Assembly: GCF_002934625.1 (NCBI RefSeq)
Contig: NZ_PTJD01000001.1
Location: 372,001 to 436,000 of the forward strand
Direction: 5' to 3'
Source of the DNA: Kineococcus xinjiangensis
GTDB taxonomy: Bacteria > Actinomycetota > Actinomycetes > Actinomycetales > Kineococcaceae
Length of the DNA: 64,000 bases
Shown here: one piece after another, positions 27,569-36,692 of the stretch
How the letters are laid out: every line of letters begins with the position of its first letter
Numbering within the stretch: the first letter of the stretch is position 1
Notes under the pieces: model-generated
Told to the model about the DNA's origin: nothing
The model's database searches: none
What the model saw: the letters and a program-made list of their open reading frames with translations, nothing else
Made by a program: the position numbers and the translations under genes

Positions 27569-28186
27569 TCACCCGGGAGCCCGGGGGCCGCGGCGGGCGG
27601 CGCGCCAGGGCGCCGGGCGCCCCTGCAGCCACCGCTCCAGCGCCCGCGTGACGCGCGGCAGCACCAGGTAGGTCATGACCGGGATGAGGCAGACGGTGGT
27701 GAGGAAGGTCCGCAGGACCACGTTCACGTCGGCGAGGACGCGCCCGAGGGTGACGCTGGCGAGCAGGCTCAGCGGGAAGAAGCCCAGCCAGATCACCACC
27801 ATCTGCTTCCGCCGCGGCGGCACGCGCGGCGCGACCTCCACGGTGGCCGCGGCGGGAGCCTCGAACCAGCCCTCGATGCCGGTGCGGCGCTCGACGCGGG
27901 TGTGCTCGACGATGCCCTGCGCGGAGGCCAGCCACCAGCTCCGCTGCGCGGAGCGCTCCCAGCGCTGCAGGGCCTCGGCGTCACCGAAGCGGTAGAGCAT
28001 GTGCCACTCCCGCCGCCCCGGGGGCGGGCGCAGCCAGCCCGCACCGAGGAAGCCCTCGAACGTCTCCGCGAGCGTGGAGCCGGCGTGCACCCACGCCAGC
28101 ATCTCCGGGGCGCGCGCCGGGTCGGCGAGGCGCGTGACCGCGACCGTCACCGGCCCGCCCGGCGCGCCGGTCGTGACCTCTCCCAC
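27569..28186 (-). CDS. Membrane protein with antibiotic-biosynthesis-monooxygenase-like domain
   Basis: A 205-residue protein. The first 115 residues resemble a dimeric alpha/beta barrel (ABM-like) domain: TVAVTRLADPARAPEMLAWVHAGSTLAETFEGFLGAGWLRPP and EWHMLYRFGDAEALQRWERSAQRSWWLASA. Two C-terminal membrane helices follow (VVIWLGFFPLSLLASVTLGRVL and FLTTVCLIPVMTYLVLPRVT), then a basic tail. Related ABM proteins with C-terminal helices exist, but no reaction is established for them. It begins six bases after the lysA stop and is probably co-transcribed with it. Confidence 0.7.
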   Translation of the reverse strand: MGEVTTGAPGGPVTVAVTRLADPARAPEMLAWVHAGSTLAETFEGFLGAGWLRPPPGRREWHMLYRFGDAEALQRWERSAQRSWWLASAQGIVEHTRVERRTGIEGWFEAPAAATVEVAPRVPPRRKQMVVIWLGFFPLSLLASVTLGRVLADVNVVLRTFLTTVCLIPVMTYLVLPRVTRALERWLQGRPAPWRAARRGPRAPG

Positions 28187-28192
28187 CGGTCC

Positions 28193-29626
28193 TCAGCCGA
28201 CGTCGAGGGCGAAGAGGTCCTGCAGGGTCTCCCGGCGCAGCAGCGGGCGGGCGACCCCGTCGCGCACGGCGATCACCGGCGGCTTGAGCACGTGGTTGTA
28301 GTTGCTCGCCATGCTGCGGCAGTAGGCGCCCGTGCCGGGGACCGCGACGAGGTCGCCGGCGCCGAGGTCGGAGGGCAGGAACTCGTCCTTGACGACGACG
28401 TCGCCGCTCTCGCAGTGCTTGCCCACGACCCGGGAGAGCACCGCCTCGGCGCCGGAGCGGCGGGAGGCCAGCGTGGCGGAGTAGTCGGCGTCGTAGAGCG
28501 CGGTGCGGATGTTGTCGCTCATCCCGCCGTCGACGGAGACGTAGCGGCGCCGCGCGCCGCCGTCGAGCTCGACGTCCTTGACGGCACCGGCCTCGTAGAG
28601 GGTGAAGGTGCTCGGGCCGGCGATCGCCCTGCCCGGCTCGACGGACACCTTCGGGCAGTCGATCCCCTCGGCGCGGCACTCCCGTTCGACGATCGCCGCG
28701 AGGTGGCGGGCGAGGTCGGCGGGGGTGAGGGGGTCGTGCTCGGAGGTGTAGGCGATGCCGAAGCCGCCACCGAGGTCCACCTCCGGGACCTCGGCCCCGT
28801 GCTCCCGGCGCACCCGCGCGGTCAGCCCGAGGATGCGCCGGGCGGCGACCTCGAACCCGCCGGTGTCGAAGATCTGGGAGCCGATGTGGCTGTGGAAGCC
28901 GAGCAGGCGCAGCTCGGGCCGCCGCAGCACCGCCGCCGCCGCCTCCTCGGCCGTCCCCGACGACAGCGAAAGGCCGAACTTCTGGTCCTCGTGCGCGGTG
29001 GCGATGTAGGAGTGCGTGTGGGCCTCCACGCCGACCGTGACGCGCAGCATCACGTCCGCGGTGGCCCCGAGCTCCCCGGCGATGTCGGCCAGGAGGTCCA
29101 CCTCGCCGAGGTTGTCGACGACGATGCGCCCGATCCCCGCGGTGAGCGCCTCGCGCAGCTCGGCGGCGGACTTGTTGTTGCCGTGGAAGACCATCCGCCC
29201 GGCGGGCATGCCGCCGCGCAGGCCGGTGGCGAACTCGCCGCCGCTGGCGACGTCGAGGTTGAGGCCGTCCTCGGCCAGCCAGCGCACGACGCCCGTGCAC
29301 AGGAAGGTCTTGGCGGCGTAGTAGACGTCCGCGCCGCCGCAGAGGTCGGCGAAGGCGTCGCGGAAGGCGTCGCGGAAGGCGGTGGCGCGGCCGCGGAAGT
29401 CCACCTCGTCGAGGACGTAGGCGGGCGTGCCGTGCTCCGCGGCGAGGTCGCGCACGTCGACGCCGCCCACGCGCAGTGCCCCGTCGTTCCCGCGGACGAC
29501 GGAGGAGGCCCACAGCTGCGGGAGGAGCTCGTTGACGTCGCCGGGCGCGCGCAGCCAGTTCGGGACGATGGCGACGGAGGCGTTGCCGGGCGAGTGCATC
29601 GCACCCGCCTCGTGCGTGCGGGCCAT
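28193..29626 (-). CDS. lysA: Diaminopimelate decarboxylase
   Basis: Fold-type III PLP enzyme (477 residues) that decarboxylates meso-diaminopimelate to lysine. The PLP lysine is in DVYYAAKTFLC. Other motifs are GFHSHIGSQIFD, the Gly-rich phosphate loop VDLGGGFGIAYT, VSVEPGRAIAG, and the active-site Cys/Tyr segment KHCESGDVV and VPGTGAYCRSM. The ATG shares one base with the argS stop (TGATG), so the genes are coupled. ATG nine codons later is a possible alternative start. Confidence 0.96.
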   Translation of the reverse strand: MARTHEAGAMHSPGNASVAIVPNWLRAPGDVNELLPQLWASSVVRGNDGALRVGGVDVRDLAAEHGTPAYVLDEVDFRGRATAFRDAFRDAFADLCGGADVYYAAKTFLCTGVVRWLAEDGLNLDVASGGEFATGLRGGMPAGRMVFHGNNKSAAELREALTAGIGRIVVDNLGEVDLLADIAGELGATADVMLRVTVGVEAHTHSYIATAHEDQKFGLSLSSGTAEEAAAAVLRRPELRLLGFHSHIGSQIFDTGGFEVAARRILGLTARVRREHGAEVPEVDLGGGFGIAYTSEHDPLTPADLARHLAAIVERECRAEGIDCPKVSVEPGRAIAGPSTFTLYEAGAVKDVELDGGARRRYVSVDGGMSDNIRTALYDADYSATLASRRSGAEAVLSRVVGKHCESGDVVVKDEFLPSDLGAGDLVAVPGTGAYCRSMASNYNHVLKPPVIAVRDGVARPLLRRETLQDLFALDVG

Positions 29627-31290
29627 CACATCCGCTCCGGGGCGCCGACGCCGAGGAGGTCCAGCCCCGCGGCGAGGACGGTGCGGGTGGCGTCGTTGAG
29701 CCAGAGCCGGGTGCGGTGGACGTCGGTGACGTCCTCCTCGGCCCGCGGCGTGACGCGGCAGGAGTCGTACCACTTGTGGTAGCGACCGGCCAGTTCCTCC
29801 AGGTAGCGCGCCACCCGGTGCGGCTCCCGCAGCTCCGCGGCGCGCGCGACGATGCTGGGGAACTCCCCCAGCGCGGCCAGCAGCACGGCCTCGGTCTCGT
29901 CGGTGAGCAGCGCGGGGTCGAAGGCGTCCTGCCGCTGCACCCCGGACTGCGCGGCGTTGACGCCGACGTTGACGGTGCGGGCGTGCGCGTACTGCACGTA
30001 GAAGACGGGGTTGTCGTTGCTGCGCTTGACGAGGAGGTCGAGGTCGATGTCGATGGCGGAGTCCACCGAGGAGCGCGCGAGCGAGTAGCGGGCGGCGTCG
30101 ACCCCGACGGCCTCGACGAGGTCCTCCATGGTCACGACGGTTCCCGCGCGCTTGCTCATGCGCAGCGGCACACCGTCGCGCAGCAGGTTGACCATCTGCC
30201 CGATGAGGATCTCGAGGTTCTTCCCGGGCACGTCGCCGAACGCGGCGCACATCGCCATCATGCGGGCGACGTAGCCGTGGTGGTCGGCGCCGAGCATGAT
30301 CACCGCCCGGTCGAACCCGCGCTCGCGCTTGTCGAGGTAGTAGGCGAGGTCCCCGGAGATGTAGGCGGGGTTCCCGTCGCTCTTGATGACGACGCGGTCC
30401 TTGTCGTCGCCGAAGTCGGTGGTGCGCAACCAGGTCGCGCCGTCGGCCTCGTAGATCCGGCCCAGCTCGCGCAGCCGCGCGACCGCCCGCTCGACCGCGC
30501 CGGAGGTGTGCAGGGAGTCCTCGTGGAAGTAGACGTCGAAGTGGACGCCGAACTCCGCGAGGCTCTCCCGGATCTGGGCGAACATCAGCTCGACGCCCTC
30601 GCGCCGGAGGGTCTCCTGCTGCTCCGGGCGCGGCAGTTCCAGCAGCCCCGGCACCTTCGCGAGGACGGCGTCGGCGATCTCGGAGATGTACTCCCCGCCG
30701 TAGCCGTCCTCGGGGGCGGGTTCGCCGTGGGCACGGGCCAGCAGCGAGCGGGCGAAGCGGTCGATCTGGGCGCCGTGGTCGTTGAAGTAGTACTCGCAGG
30801 TCACGTCGGCGCCGGTGGCCCGCAGCAGCCGCGCCAGGGAGTCGCCGACCGCCGCCCAGCGGGTGCCGCCGATGTGGATGGGGCCGGTGGGGTTGGCGGA
30901 GACGAACTCGAGGTTGATCCGCTCCCCCGCCAGGACCTGGCTGCGGCCGTAGTCCCGCCCCGCCTCGACGATGGCGCGGGCGAGCTGACCGGCGGAGGCC
31001 GCCTCGAGGGTGATGTTCAGGAAGCCCGGGCCGGCGATGTCGACGGCCTTGATGCCGGGCAGCACCGCGAGGTGGTCGGCGATCACCTGGGCGACCTGCC
31101 TCGGCGGTGCGCCCGCCTTCTTCGCCAGCTGCAGGGCGACGTTGGTGGCCCAGTCGCCGTGGTCGCGGTTCTTGGGGCGCTCCACGCGGACCTCGGCCGG
31201 GACATCGGCGGGGTCGAGGGTCAGCTGACCGGCCGCGACGGCGGTGGTGAGGCTGTCCCTGAGTGCGGCGGAGAGCTCGGCGGGGGTCAC
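29626..31290 (-). CDS. argS: Arginyl-tRNA synthetase
   Basis: Class I synthetase (554 residues) charging tRNA-Arg. The HIGH-type motif is [14 protein letters not shown] (HIGG), and the KMSKS-type loop reads [10 protein letters not shown]. The N-terminal Arg-S domain and the C-terminal anticodon-binding DALR helical domain are complete. The GTG start has no RBS and lies six bases after TAGGCT (31302-31297), suggesting a leaderless mRNA. It heads the block argS-lysA-ABM-hom-thrC-thrB and is divergent from the tRNA-Arg gene. Confidence 0.97.
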   Translation of the reverse strand: MTPAELSAALRDSLTTAVAAGQLTLDPADVPAEVRVERPKNRDHGDWATNVALQLAKKAGAPPRQVAQVIADHLAVLPGIKAVDIAGPGFLNITLEAASAGQLARAIVEAGRDYGRSQVLAGERINLEFVSANPTGPIHIGGTRWAAVGDSLARLLRATGADVTCEYYFNDHGAQIDRFARSLLARAHGEPAPEDGYGGEYISEIADAVLAKVPGLLELPRPEQQETLRREGVELMFAQIRESLAEFGVHFDVYFHEDSLHTSGAVERAVARLRELGRIYEADGATWLRTTDFGDDKDRVVIKSDGNPAYISGDLAYYLDKRERGFDRAVIMLGADHHGYVARMMAMCAAFGDVPGKNLEILIGQMVNLLRDGVPLRMSKRAGTVVTMEDLVEAVGVDAARYSLARSSVDSAIDIDLDLLVKRSNDNPVFYVQYAHARTVNVGVNAAQSGVQRQDAFDPALLTDETEAVLLAALGEFPSIVARAAELREPHRVARYLEELAGRYHKWYDSCRVTPRAEEDVTDVHRTRLWLNDATRTVLAAGLDLLGVGAPERM

Positions 31291-31401
31291 GCCTCGAGCC
31301 TACCGGCGCGCTCCGGCCCCCTCCGCCGCCGCTGCGTCCCCCGACGGGGCGACGGGGTCGCCGGGCACCCCGCCGACGCTGGTAGTGTCTCCTCGTCGCT
31401 G

Positions 31402-31473
31402 GCCCCCGTAGCTCAGCGGATAGAGCATCGGCCTCCGGAGCCGTGTGCGCAGGTTCGAGTCCTGCCGGGGGCA
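31402..31473 (+). tRNA. tRNA-Arg (CCG)
   Basis: A 72-base cloverleaf without encoded CCA. The acceptor arms GCCCCCG and CGGGGGC pair perfectly, the D arm is GCTC...GAGC, the anticodon loop is CTCCGGA with anticodon CCG, and the T arm is CAGGT TCGAGTC CTGCC. The outermost anticodon-stem pair is a T-T mismatch. A -10-like TAGTGT lies 14 bases upstream. Its neighbour argS encodes the matching synthetase. No integrase or repeat of the tRNA 3' end was seen nearby. Confidence 0.96.
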
Positions 31474-31530
31474 CCCTCTCTTCCTCTTCCGTTCCCCGTT
31501 CGGCCCTCCGGCCCCCGCGCGACGTCCCGC

Positions 31531-34053
31531 TCAGCCGCGACGCTCGTTGAGACGCCGGGTCGCCGGCGCCGTCCACGGGTCCTCGGGCCACGGGTGGCGG
31601 GGGTAGCGCCCGCGCATCTCCGCCCGCACCTGCCGGTACGCCCCCTGCCAGAAGGAGGCCAGGTCGGAGGTCACCGCGAGCGGCCGCCCCGCCGGGGAGA
31701 GCAGGTGGACGACCACCGGGACCCGACCGTCGGCCACCCGGGGCCCCTGCGCCCACCCGAAGGCCTCCTGCAGCTTCACCGCGAGGACGGGGGCCGCCGG
31801 GTCCGCGTAGTCGACCCGGACGCGACCGCCGCTGGGCACCTCGATCCGCTCGGGGGCCAGGGCGTCGAGGCGGGCGGCCTCCGGCCACGGCAGCATCCGC
31901 CGCAGGGCGGCCGTCACGTCGATCCGGCGCAGGTCCGCCCGCCCGCGCGCCGCCGCCAGCTCCGACCCGAGCCACTCCTCCGCCCCCGCCAGCAGGGCGG
32001 CATCGGAGACGTCGGGCCACCGGTCGCCGAAGGCGTTGCGGCACAGCGCGATCCGCTCCCGCAGGCCGGTGGCGGCCGCGCTCCACGACAGGACGCCGAG
32101 CCCCTCCGAGCGCACTCCGTCGGCCAGCGCCGAGCGCACCGCGGCGCCGGACGGCGACTCCAGCGCTCGCTCGCGCAGCACGATGGCCCCCAGCCGCTCG
32201 ACGCGCCGCGACCGCACGTCGCCGTCGCCCCAGCGCACCTCGTCCTCGACGACCACCTCCGCCGCGGCGACCGCCCGCGCGGTCTCCTCGTCCAGCGGCG
32301 CGGCGCTGAGGATGCGGGCGTCGGCGCGCCCGGCCGGCCGGTCCGCCAGTGCGACCGCCAGCCACGGCGCTCCCGTCCACGCCGAGCCCGGAGCCGGCCG
32401 GGCCCCCGTCCCGCCGAGCATCGCGTACGCCTCCCGCCCGGGGCGCAGCCGCGCGATCCGCTCCGGGTGGGCCAGCGCCACGACCGTGCCCGCCACGGCG
32501 TCGTCGGTTCCCCCGTCCCGCCCCGGCGGGCCCGCTGCGGCACCGCCCAGCTCCCGCTGCAGCCGCTGCACCTCCTGCCGCCACACCTCCCCCCGCCGGC
32601 CGCCGCCGCGGCGCAGCAGGCGCCACTCGGCCGTGAGGTCGTCGCCACCACCGGGCAGCAGGCCGTCGGCGGCCAGCAGGGCGACGACCTCCACCGCGCG
32701 CGGGCCCGCGCTGCGCCAGCCCTCCAGAAGCGCCCGCGCCAGCCGCGGGTGCAGGCCGACGGAGGCCATCCGCCGGCCCGCGGGGGTCACCGCTCCCGCC
32801 CCGTCCAGCGCCCCCAGCCGGCGCAGGACGTCGGTCGCGGCGGACAGCGGTCCCGGCGGGGGCGGGTCCAGCAGCGCCAGCCCCCGAGCGCCGGGGGCTC
32901 CCCAGCAGGCGGCGGCGAGCGCGAACGCCGCGAGGTCGGCGGTGGAGATCTCGGGGGCCGGATGCGCCGGCAGCAGGTCGTGCTCCCCCGGCGACCAGCA
33001 GCGCAGGACGACGCCCGCTCCCTCCCGCGCGGCGCGGCCCGCGCGCTGCTCGGCGCCCGCCCGCGAGACCCGGACGGTGTCGAGCCCGGACAGGCCGCGG
33101 GCGTGGTCGGTGCGGGGCACCCGCGACAGCCCGCTGTCGACCACCACCCGGACGCCGGGAACGGTGATGCTCGACTCGGCGACCGCCGTGGCCAGGACCA
33201 CCCGCCGCCGCGGGCCCGGGGTCAGCGCCGCGTCCTGGGCGGCGGCCGGCAGCCGCCCGTGCAGCACGACCAGGTCGGCGTCCACGCCCGCCCCCGCAGC
33301 GAGATCGCGTCGGACGGCCTCGATCTCCCCCGTGCCGGGCAGGAACACCAGGACGTCGCCCGCGTGCTCGGCCAGGGCGGTGCGCGCGACCGCGGCGACG
33401 TGGGTCAGGAGGCCGGGGTCCACCCGCAGCCCCTGCGGCGGCGGAACCGGGCGCGGCGGCGGGGCCCACCGCACCGTCAGCGGATGCACCGGCACCGTCG
33501 CCGCGACCACGGGTGCCGGGGATCCGGAGCCGGCGCCCAGCAGGTCCGCGAGCGGGCCGGCCTGGGCGGTGGCCGACGTGGCGAGCAGGCGCAGGTCGGG
33601 ACGCAGCACGCCGCGCACGTCGAGGGCGAAGGCGAGGGCGAGGTCGGCGTCGAGGTGGCGCTCGTGGACCTCGTCGAGCACGAGCACCGCCGTGCCGGGC
33701 AGTTCGGGGTCCTGCTGCAGCCGCCGCAGCAGCAGGCCGGTCGTCACCACCTCGATGCGGGTGGCGGCGCTGCGGCGGGAGTCCCCGCGCACCGAGTACC
33801 CGACGCGCCGCCCCACGTCCTCGCCCAGCAGGGCGGCCATCCGCCGCGCCGCCGCGCGCGCCGCGACCCGGCGCGGTTCCGCGACGACGACCCGGCCCTC
33901 GACCGTCGCGGCGAGGGCGAGCGGCACCAGGGTCGTCTTCCCCGTGCCGGGCGGGGCGACGAGGACCGCACCGCCGGCACCCTCGAGCGCGTCCAGCAGC
34001 TCCGGCAGCACCGCCCGCACGGGAAGGTCCGTTCCGGGTCCGTTCGGCAGCAC
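31531..34053 (-). CDS. hrpB: ATP-dependent RNA helicase HrpB
   Basis: A DEAH-family helicase of 840 residues, the normal HrpB length. Motifs in order are LVAPPGTGKTTLVPLAL (I), VVAEPRRVAARAAARRM (Ia), VLVLDEVHERHLDADLAL (II, DEVH), ATSAT (III), the C-terminal helicase part VLATAVAESSITVPGVRVVVDSG, and AEQRAGRAARE (VI). The HrpB-specific C-terminal region ends in WPEDPWTAPATRRLNERR. The cellular role of HrpB is poorly known. The GTG start has GGGAG nine bases upstream. Confidence 0.94.
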   Translation of the reverse strand: MLPNGPGTDLPVRAVLPELLDALEGAGGAVLVAPPGTGKTTLVPLALAATVEGRVVVAEPRRVAARAAARRMAALLGEDVGRRVGYSVRGDSRRSAATRIEVVTTGLLLRRLQQDPELPGTAVLVLDEVHERHLDADLALAFALDVRGVLRPDLRLLATSATAQAGPLADLLGAGSGSPAPVVAATVPVHPLTVRWAPPPRPVPPPQGLRVDPGLLTHVAAVARTALAEHAGDVLVFLPGTGEIEAVRRDLAAGAGVDADLVVLHGRLPAAAQDAALTPGPRRRVVLATAVAESSITVPGVRVVVDSGLSRVPRTDHARGLSGLDTVRVSRAGAEQRAGRAAREGAGVVLRCWSPGEHDLLPAHPAPEISTADLAAFALAAACWGAPGARGLALLDPPPPGPLSAATDVLRRLGALDGAGAVTPAGRRMASVGLHPRLARALLEGWRSAGPRAVEVVALLAADGLLPGGGDDLTAEWRLLRRGGGRRGEVWRQEVQRLQRELGGAAAGPPGRDGGTDDAVAGTVVALAHPERIARLRPGREAYAMLGGTGARPAPGSAWTGAPWLAVALADRPAGRADARILSAAPLDEETARAVAAAEVVVEDEVRWGDGDVRSRRVERLGAIVLRERALESPSGAAVRSALADGVRSEGLGVLSWSAAATGLRERIALCRNAFGDRWPDVSDAALLAGAEEWLGSELAAARGRADLRRIDVTAALRRMLPWPEAARLDALAPERIEVPSGGRVRVDYADPAAPVLAVKLQEAFGWAQGPRVADGRVPVVVHLLSPAGRPLAVTSDLASFWQGAYRQVRAEMRGRYPRHPWPEDPWTAPATRRLNERRG

Positions 34054-34083
34054 GCGGGGAGTCTCCCAGCACCGCCCGCCCGC

Positions 34084-35238
34084 TCAGCCGCAGAAGACCT
34101 CCTCGAGCAGTTCCTGCTGGCCGCGGAACGCCCCCGCGTCGGGTGCGGTGGTGAGCGACAGCTCCAGCCGGGTCCGGGTGTGCGGGGCGCTCAGCGCCAG
34201 CGACGCGAAGCCGGGGATGCTCCCGCTGTGGCCCTCCACCACCGCACCGCAGCCGAGGGTGTCGCGCTGCAGGCCGAGCCCGTACGCCGGCGAGACGGGA
34301 GTGCTCCGGCGCATCTGCCGCAGCTGCTCGGCGGGCAGGAGCTCCCCGCCGAGCAGCGCCGCGAGGAAGCGGTCGAGGTCGGCGGTGGTGGACACCACCT
34401 CCCCCGCGGCCCAGGCGATGGAGGGGTCGAGCTCGGTGACGTCGACCACCTGCCCGGCGATCCGCTCGTAGCCGTGCGCGTGCGGGGAGGGCAGCGACTC
34501 CCGCCCGCCCGGCACGGACGTCGCGCGCAGTCCGAGCGGGGCGATGACGCGCTCCTCCAGCACCCGGCCGTAGGGCTTGCCCGTGACCGCCTCGACGAGC
34601 ATGCCGAGGACGACGTAGCCGGTGTTGGAGTATTCGAACCGGGTGCCGGGCTCGAACTCCAGCGGCCGGGAGGTGGCGAGGGCGACGAGGTCCTCCGGCG
34701 CGTGGTGCAGGTGGCGCAGCCGCTCGAACTCCTCGACCGAGGAGAGGGCAGGCGGGTCGATCGGCACGTGGTCGGTGTAGCTGACCAGGCCGCTGGTGTG
34801 CTGCAGCAGCATCCGGGCGGTGATCCGGTCCCCGTCCGGCAGCAGCCCCGGCAGGTGGCGGGAGACCGGCTCGTCGAGCGAGAGCCTGCCCTCGGCCGCG
34901 AGCTGCAGCACCACCGTGGCCACGAAGACCTTGGTGATGCTGCCGATGCGGAACCGGGCCTCGTGCGGCACGGGCTCCGCACCGTCGTGGCGGGCCGTGC
35001 CGGCGCGCAGCTCCAGCACCTGCCCGTCCCTGGTGATGCGGGCGATGACGCCCTGGGCCCCGGTGGCGGCGAGGCGGTCCAGCGACTCCTGCAGCAGCTC
35101 CGCGTCGATGCCGGGGAGGGCGGGGCCGGCTGCGGGTCCGGGGGGCGCCGCGCTGCAGGCGAGCAGGCTCGCGGCGAGGGCCGCGGCGACCGCGGCGCGC
35201 GCCCGCCACCGGGTCCCGCCGGTGCCCGCCCCGTGCAT
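34084..35238 (-). CDS. Secreted lipoprotein serine hydrolase (S12 family), paralogue 1
   Basis: A 384-residue beta-lactamase/D-Ala-D-Ala-carboxypeptidase-like protein. The signal peptide ends in a lipobox, SLLAC, with Cys28 as the likely lipid anchor. The active-site motifs are SITK in FRIGSITKVFVATVV, YSN in FEYSNTGYVVLGMLV, and HSG in VEGHSGSIPGF. It closely resembles the next gene upstream, so the two arose by tandem duplication. It starts with ATG six bases after TACCCT and lacks an RBS, which suggests its own leaderless transcript. Natural substrate unknown. Confidence 0.87.
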   Translation of the reverse strand: MHGAGTGGTRWRARAAVAAALAASLLACSAAPPGPAAGPALPGIDAELLQESLDRLAATGAQGVIARITRDGQVLELRAGTARHDGAEPVPHEARFRIGSITKVFVATVVLQLAAEGRLSLDEPVSRHLPGLLPDGDRITARMLLQHTSGLVSYTDHVPIDPPALSSVEEFERLRHLHHAPEDLVALATSRPLEFEPGTRFEYSNTGYVVLGMLVEAVTGKPYGRVLEERVIAPLGLRATSVPGGRESLPSPHAHGYERIAGQVVDVTELDPSIAWAAGEVVSTTADLDRFLAALLGGELLPAEQLRQMRRSTPVSPAYGLGLQRDTLGCGAVVEGHSGSIPGFASLALSAPHTRTRLELSLTTAPDAGAFRGQQELLEEVFCG

Positions 35239-35253
35239 CCGCTCAGGGTAGGA

Positions 35254-35290
35254 GCGGGCGGCGGGCTCGGACACACCGCCGGCCGCCCGC
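35254..35290 (-). terminator. Hairpin between the two serine hydrolase genes
   Basis: A 9-bp perfect stem (GCGGGCGGC with GCCGCCCGC) with a 19-base loop begins five bases after the stop of the upstream paralogue. The -10 of the downstream paralogue lies next to it. It probably separates the two transcripts. Confidence 0.45.
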
Positions 35291-35294
35291 CGGC

Positions 35295-36473
35295 TCAGGC
35301 GCAGAACGCCTCGTCGAGGAGCTCGGCGTAGCCGCGCAGCTCTCCCGCGTCCGGCGCCGACGTCAGCGAGACCACCAGGCGCTTGCGCGTGTCGGGAGTG
35401 CTGAGCACCAGGCTGGAGAAGCCGTGGATCCCGCCGCCGTGGCCCTGCACGGCCACCCCGCACTCCAGGGGGCCGCTCTCCACGCCGAGGCCGTAGCCGG
35501 GCGAGACGGCCGAGGTGCGCTGCATCTCGGCGAGCTGGGCGGGAGCGAGGACCCTGCCGTCGAGCAGGGCGTCGACGAACCGGTCGAGGTCGGCCGTGGT
35601 GGAGACCATCTCCCCCGCGGCGGAGGCGACCGACGGGTCCAGCTCCGTGACGTTGACCACCTGCCCGGCCACGCGCGCGTAGCCGTGGGCGTGGCGGCCC
35701 GGCAGGTCGGTGCGGTCGCCGGGGACGGAGGTGGAGCGCAGGCGCAGCGGGTGGAGGATGCGCTCCTCCACTGCGCGGTCGTAGGGCTGCCCGGTGACCT
35801 CGGCGACGAGCATGCCGAGGACGACGTAGCCGGTGTTGGAGTACCTCCAGCCCGTCCCCGGTTCGAAGTGCAGGGGGTGCTCCGCGGCGAGCGCGACGAG
35901 CTCGGCGGGTTCGACGCGGCGGTCGAGCGAGGCCTTGAACTCCGCGACGCTCGTGTACTGCGCGGGGTCGAGGGGGAGGTGGTCGGTGTAGTTCGCCAAG
36001 CCGCTGGTGTGCTGCAACAGCATCCGGACGGTGATGCGGTCGCCGTCCGGCAGGAGGCCCGGCAGGTAGCGGGACACGGGGGCGTCCAGTTCCACGCTGC
36101 CCTCGCCCACGAGCTGGAGCACCACGGTGGCGACGAAGGTCTTGGTGATGCTGCCGATGCGGAACGTCCCCCGTCGCGGCACCGGACGGCGGCTGTCGAT
36201 CTCGGCTGTGCCGCTGCGGAGCACCACCTGGCGGTGGCCGTCGGTGATGCGGACCTGCACCCCCTGCGCTCCCGAGGCGGCCATCTCGTCGAGTGCGCGC
36301 TGCACCGCGGCCCGGTCGATGCTGCGGGGGCCCGCGGCGCGGTCGGCGCTCCTCGTCGTGGGCGCGGCCTGCGCGGCCGCCGGGCCGGCGGCCTGCACCG
36401 TCAGCGCCCCGGTGCCCATCATCGCGGCGGTGAGCGCTCCCGCCAGGCGCCGCCTGCTCCTCGTGGTCCTCAT
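35295..36473 (-). CDS. Secreted serine hydrolase (S12 family), paralogue 2
   Basis: A 392-residue paralogue of the gene at 34084. It has a Sec-type signal (MRTTRSRRRLAGALTAAMMG then Ala-rich) with AQA as a possible cleavage site and no lipobox Cys, so it is probably soluble and exported. The motifs are SITK (FRIGSITKTFVATVV), YSN (WRYSNTGYVVLGMLV) and HGG (VQGHGGGIHGF). Long matched stretches with its neighbour include LPGLLPDGDRIT and RMLLQHTSGL. Family members are D-Ala-D-Ala carboxypeptidases, esterases or beta-lactamases; none can be assigned here. Confidence 0.87.
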   Translation of the reverse strand: MRTTRSRRRLAGALTAAMMGTGALTVQAAGPAAAQAAPTTRSADRAAGPRSIDRAAVQRALDEMAASGAQGVQVRITDGHRQVVLRSGTAEIDSRRPVPRRGTFRIGSITKTFVATVVLQLVGEGSVELDAPVSRYLPGLLPDGDRITVRMLLQHTSGLANYTDHLPLDPAQYTSVAEFKASLDRRVEPAELVALAAEHPLHFEPGTGWRYSNTGYVVLGMLVAEVTGQPYDRAVEERILHPLRLRSTSVPGDRTDLPGRHAHGYARVAGQVVNVTELDPSVASAAGEMVSTTADLDRFVDALLDGRVLAPAQLAEMQRTSAVSPGYGLGVESGPLECGVAVQGHGGGIHGFSSLVLSTPDTRKRLVVSLTSAPDAGELRGYAELLDEAFCA

Positions 36474-36653
36474 GTCGTCCCCTCGTCGCCGTCGGCTGAG
36501 GGCACGAACCTCCTCCTCGACCGGCGCCGGCGGCGACCGCCCGAGGTCTCGGCGATGATCGGCCGGAAGACGCAGGCGCTGGCGACGATGTGCGCACGAG
36601 CGCCCGGCGGCCCCGCCGTGGAGCGGTGGGACGACCGGGCGCCGTGCGGCGGG

Positions 36654-36692
36654 TCAGGAGCTCAGGAGCTCAGGAGCTCAGGAGCTCAGGAG
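36654..36692. repeat. Octamer tandem repeat (CTCAGGAG) at lectin stop codon
   Basis: Four complete CTCAGGAG units plus a seven-base partial copy span the end of the lectin gene and its downstream region. The stop TGA lies in the first repeat unit met by the ribosome, so changes in copy number would leave the protein unchanged and alter only the 3' untranslated region. The 212-base gap from here to the serine hydrolase gene holds no other recognisable feature. Confidence 0.9.

Noticed and set aside
31402-31473. tRNA-Arg as attachment site of an integrated element
   Set aside because: No integrase, no repeated tRNA 3' end and no compositional shift on either side.
28193-35209. A minus-strand frame open for over 2,300 codons running through lysA, argS, the helicase and a serine hydrolase
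   Set aside because: Only the lysA part reads like protein; the rest is Arg/Ala/Gly/Pro-rich and lies over genes with clear motifs in other frames. It is an effect of very high GC.
36654-36692. Phase-variable switch of the lectin by octamer slippage
   Set aside because: The stop codon lies in the first unit reached by the ribosome, so copy-number change cannot alter the reading frame.
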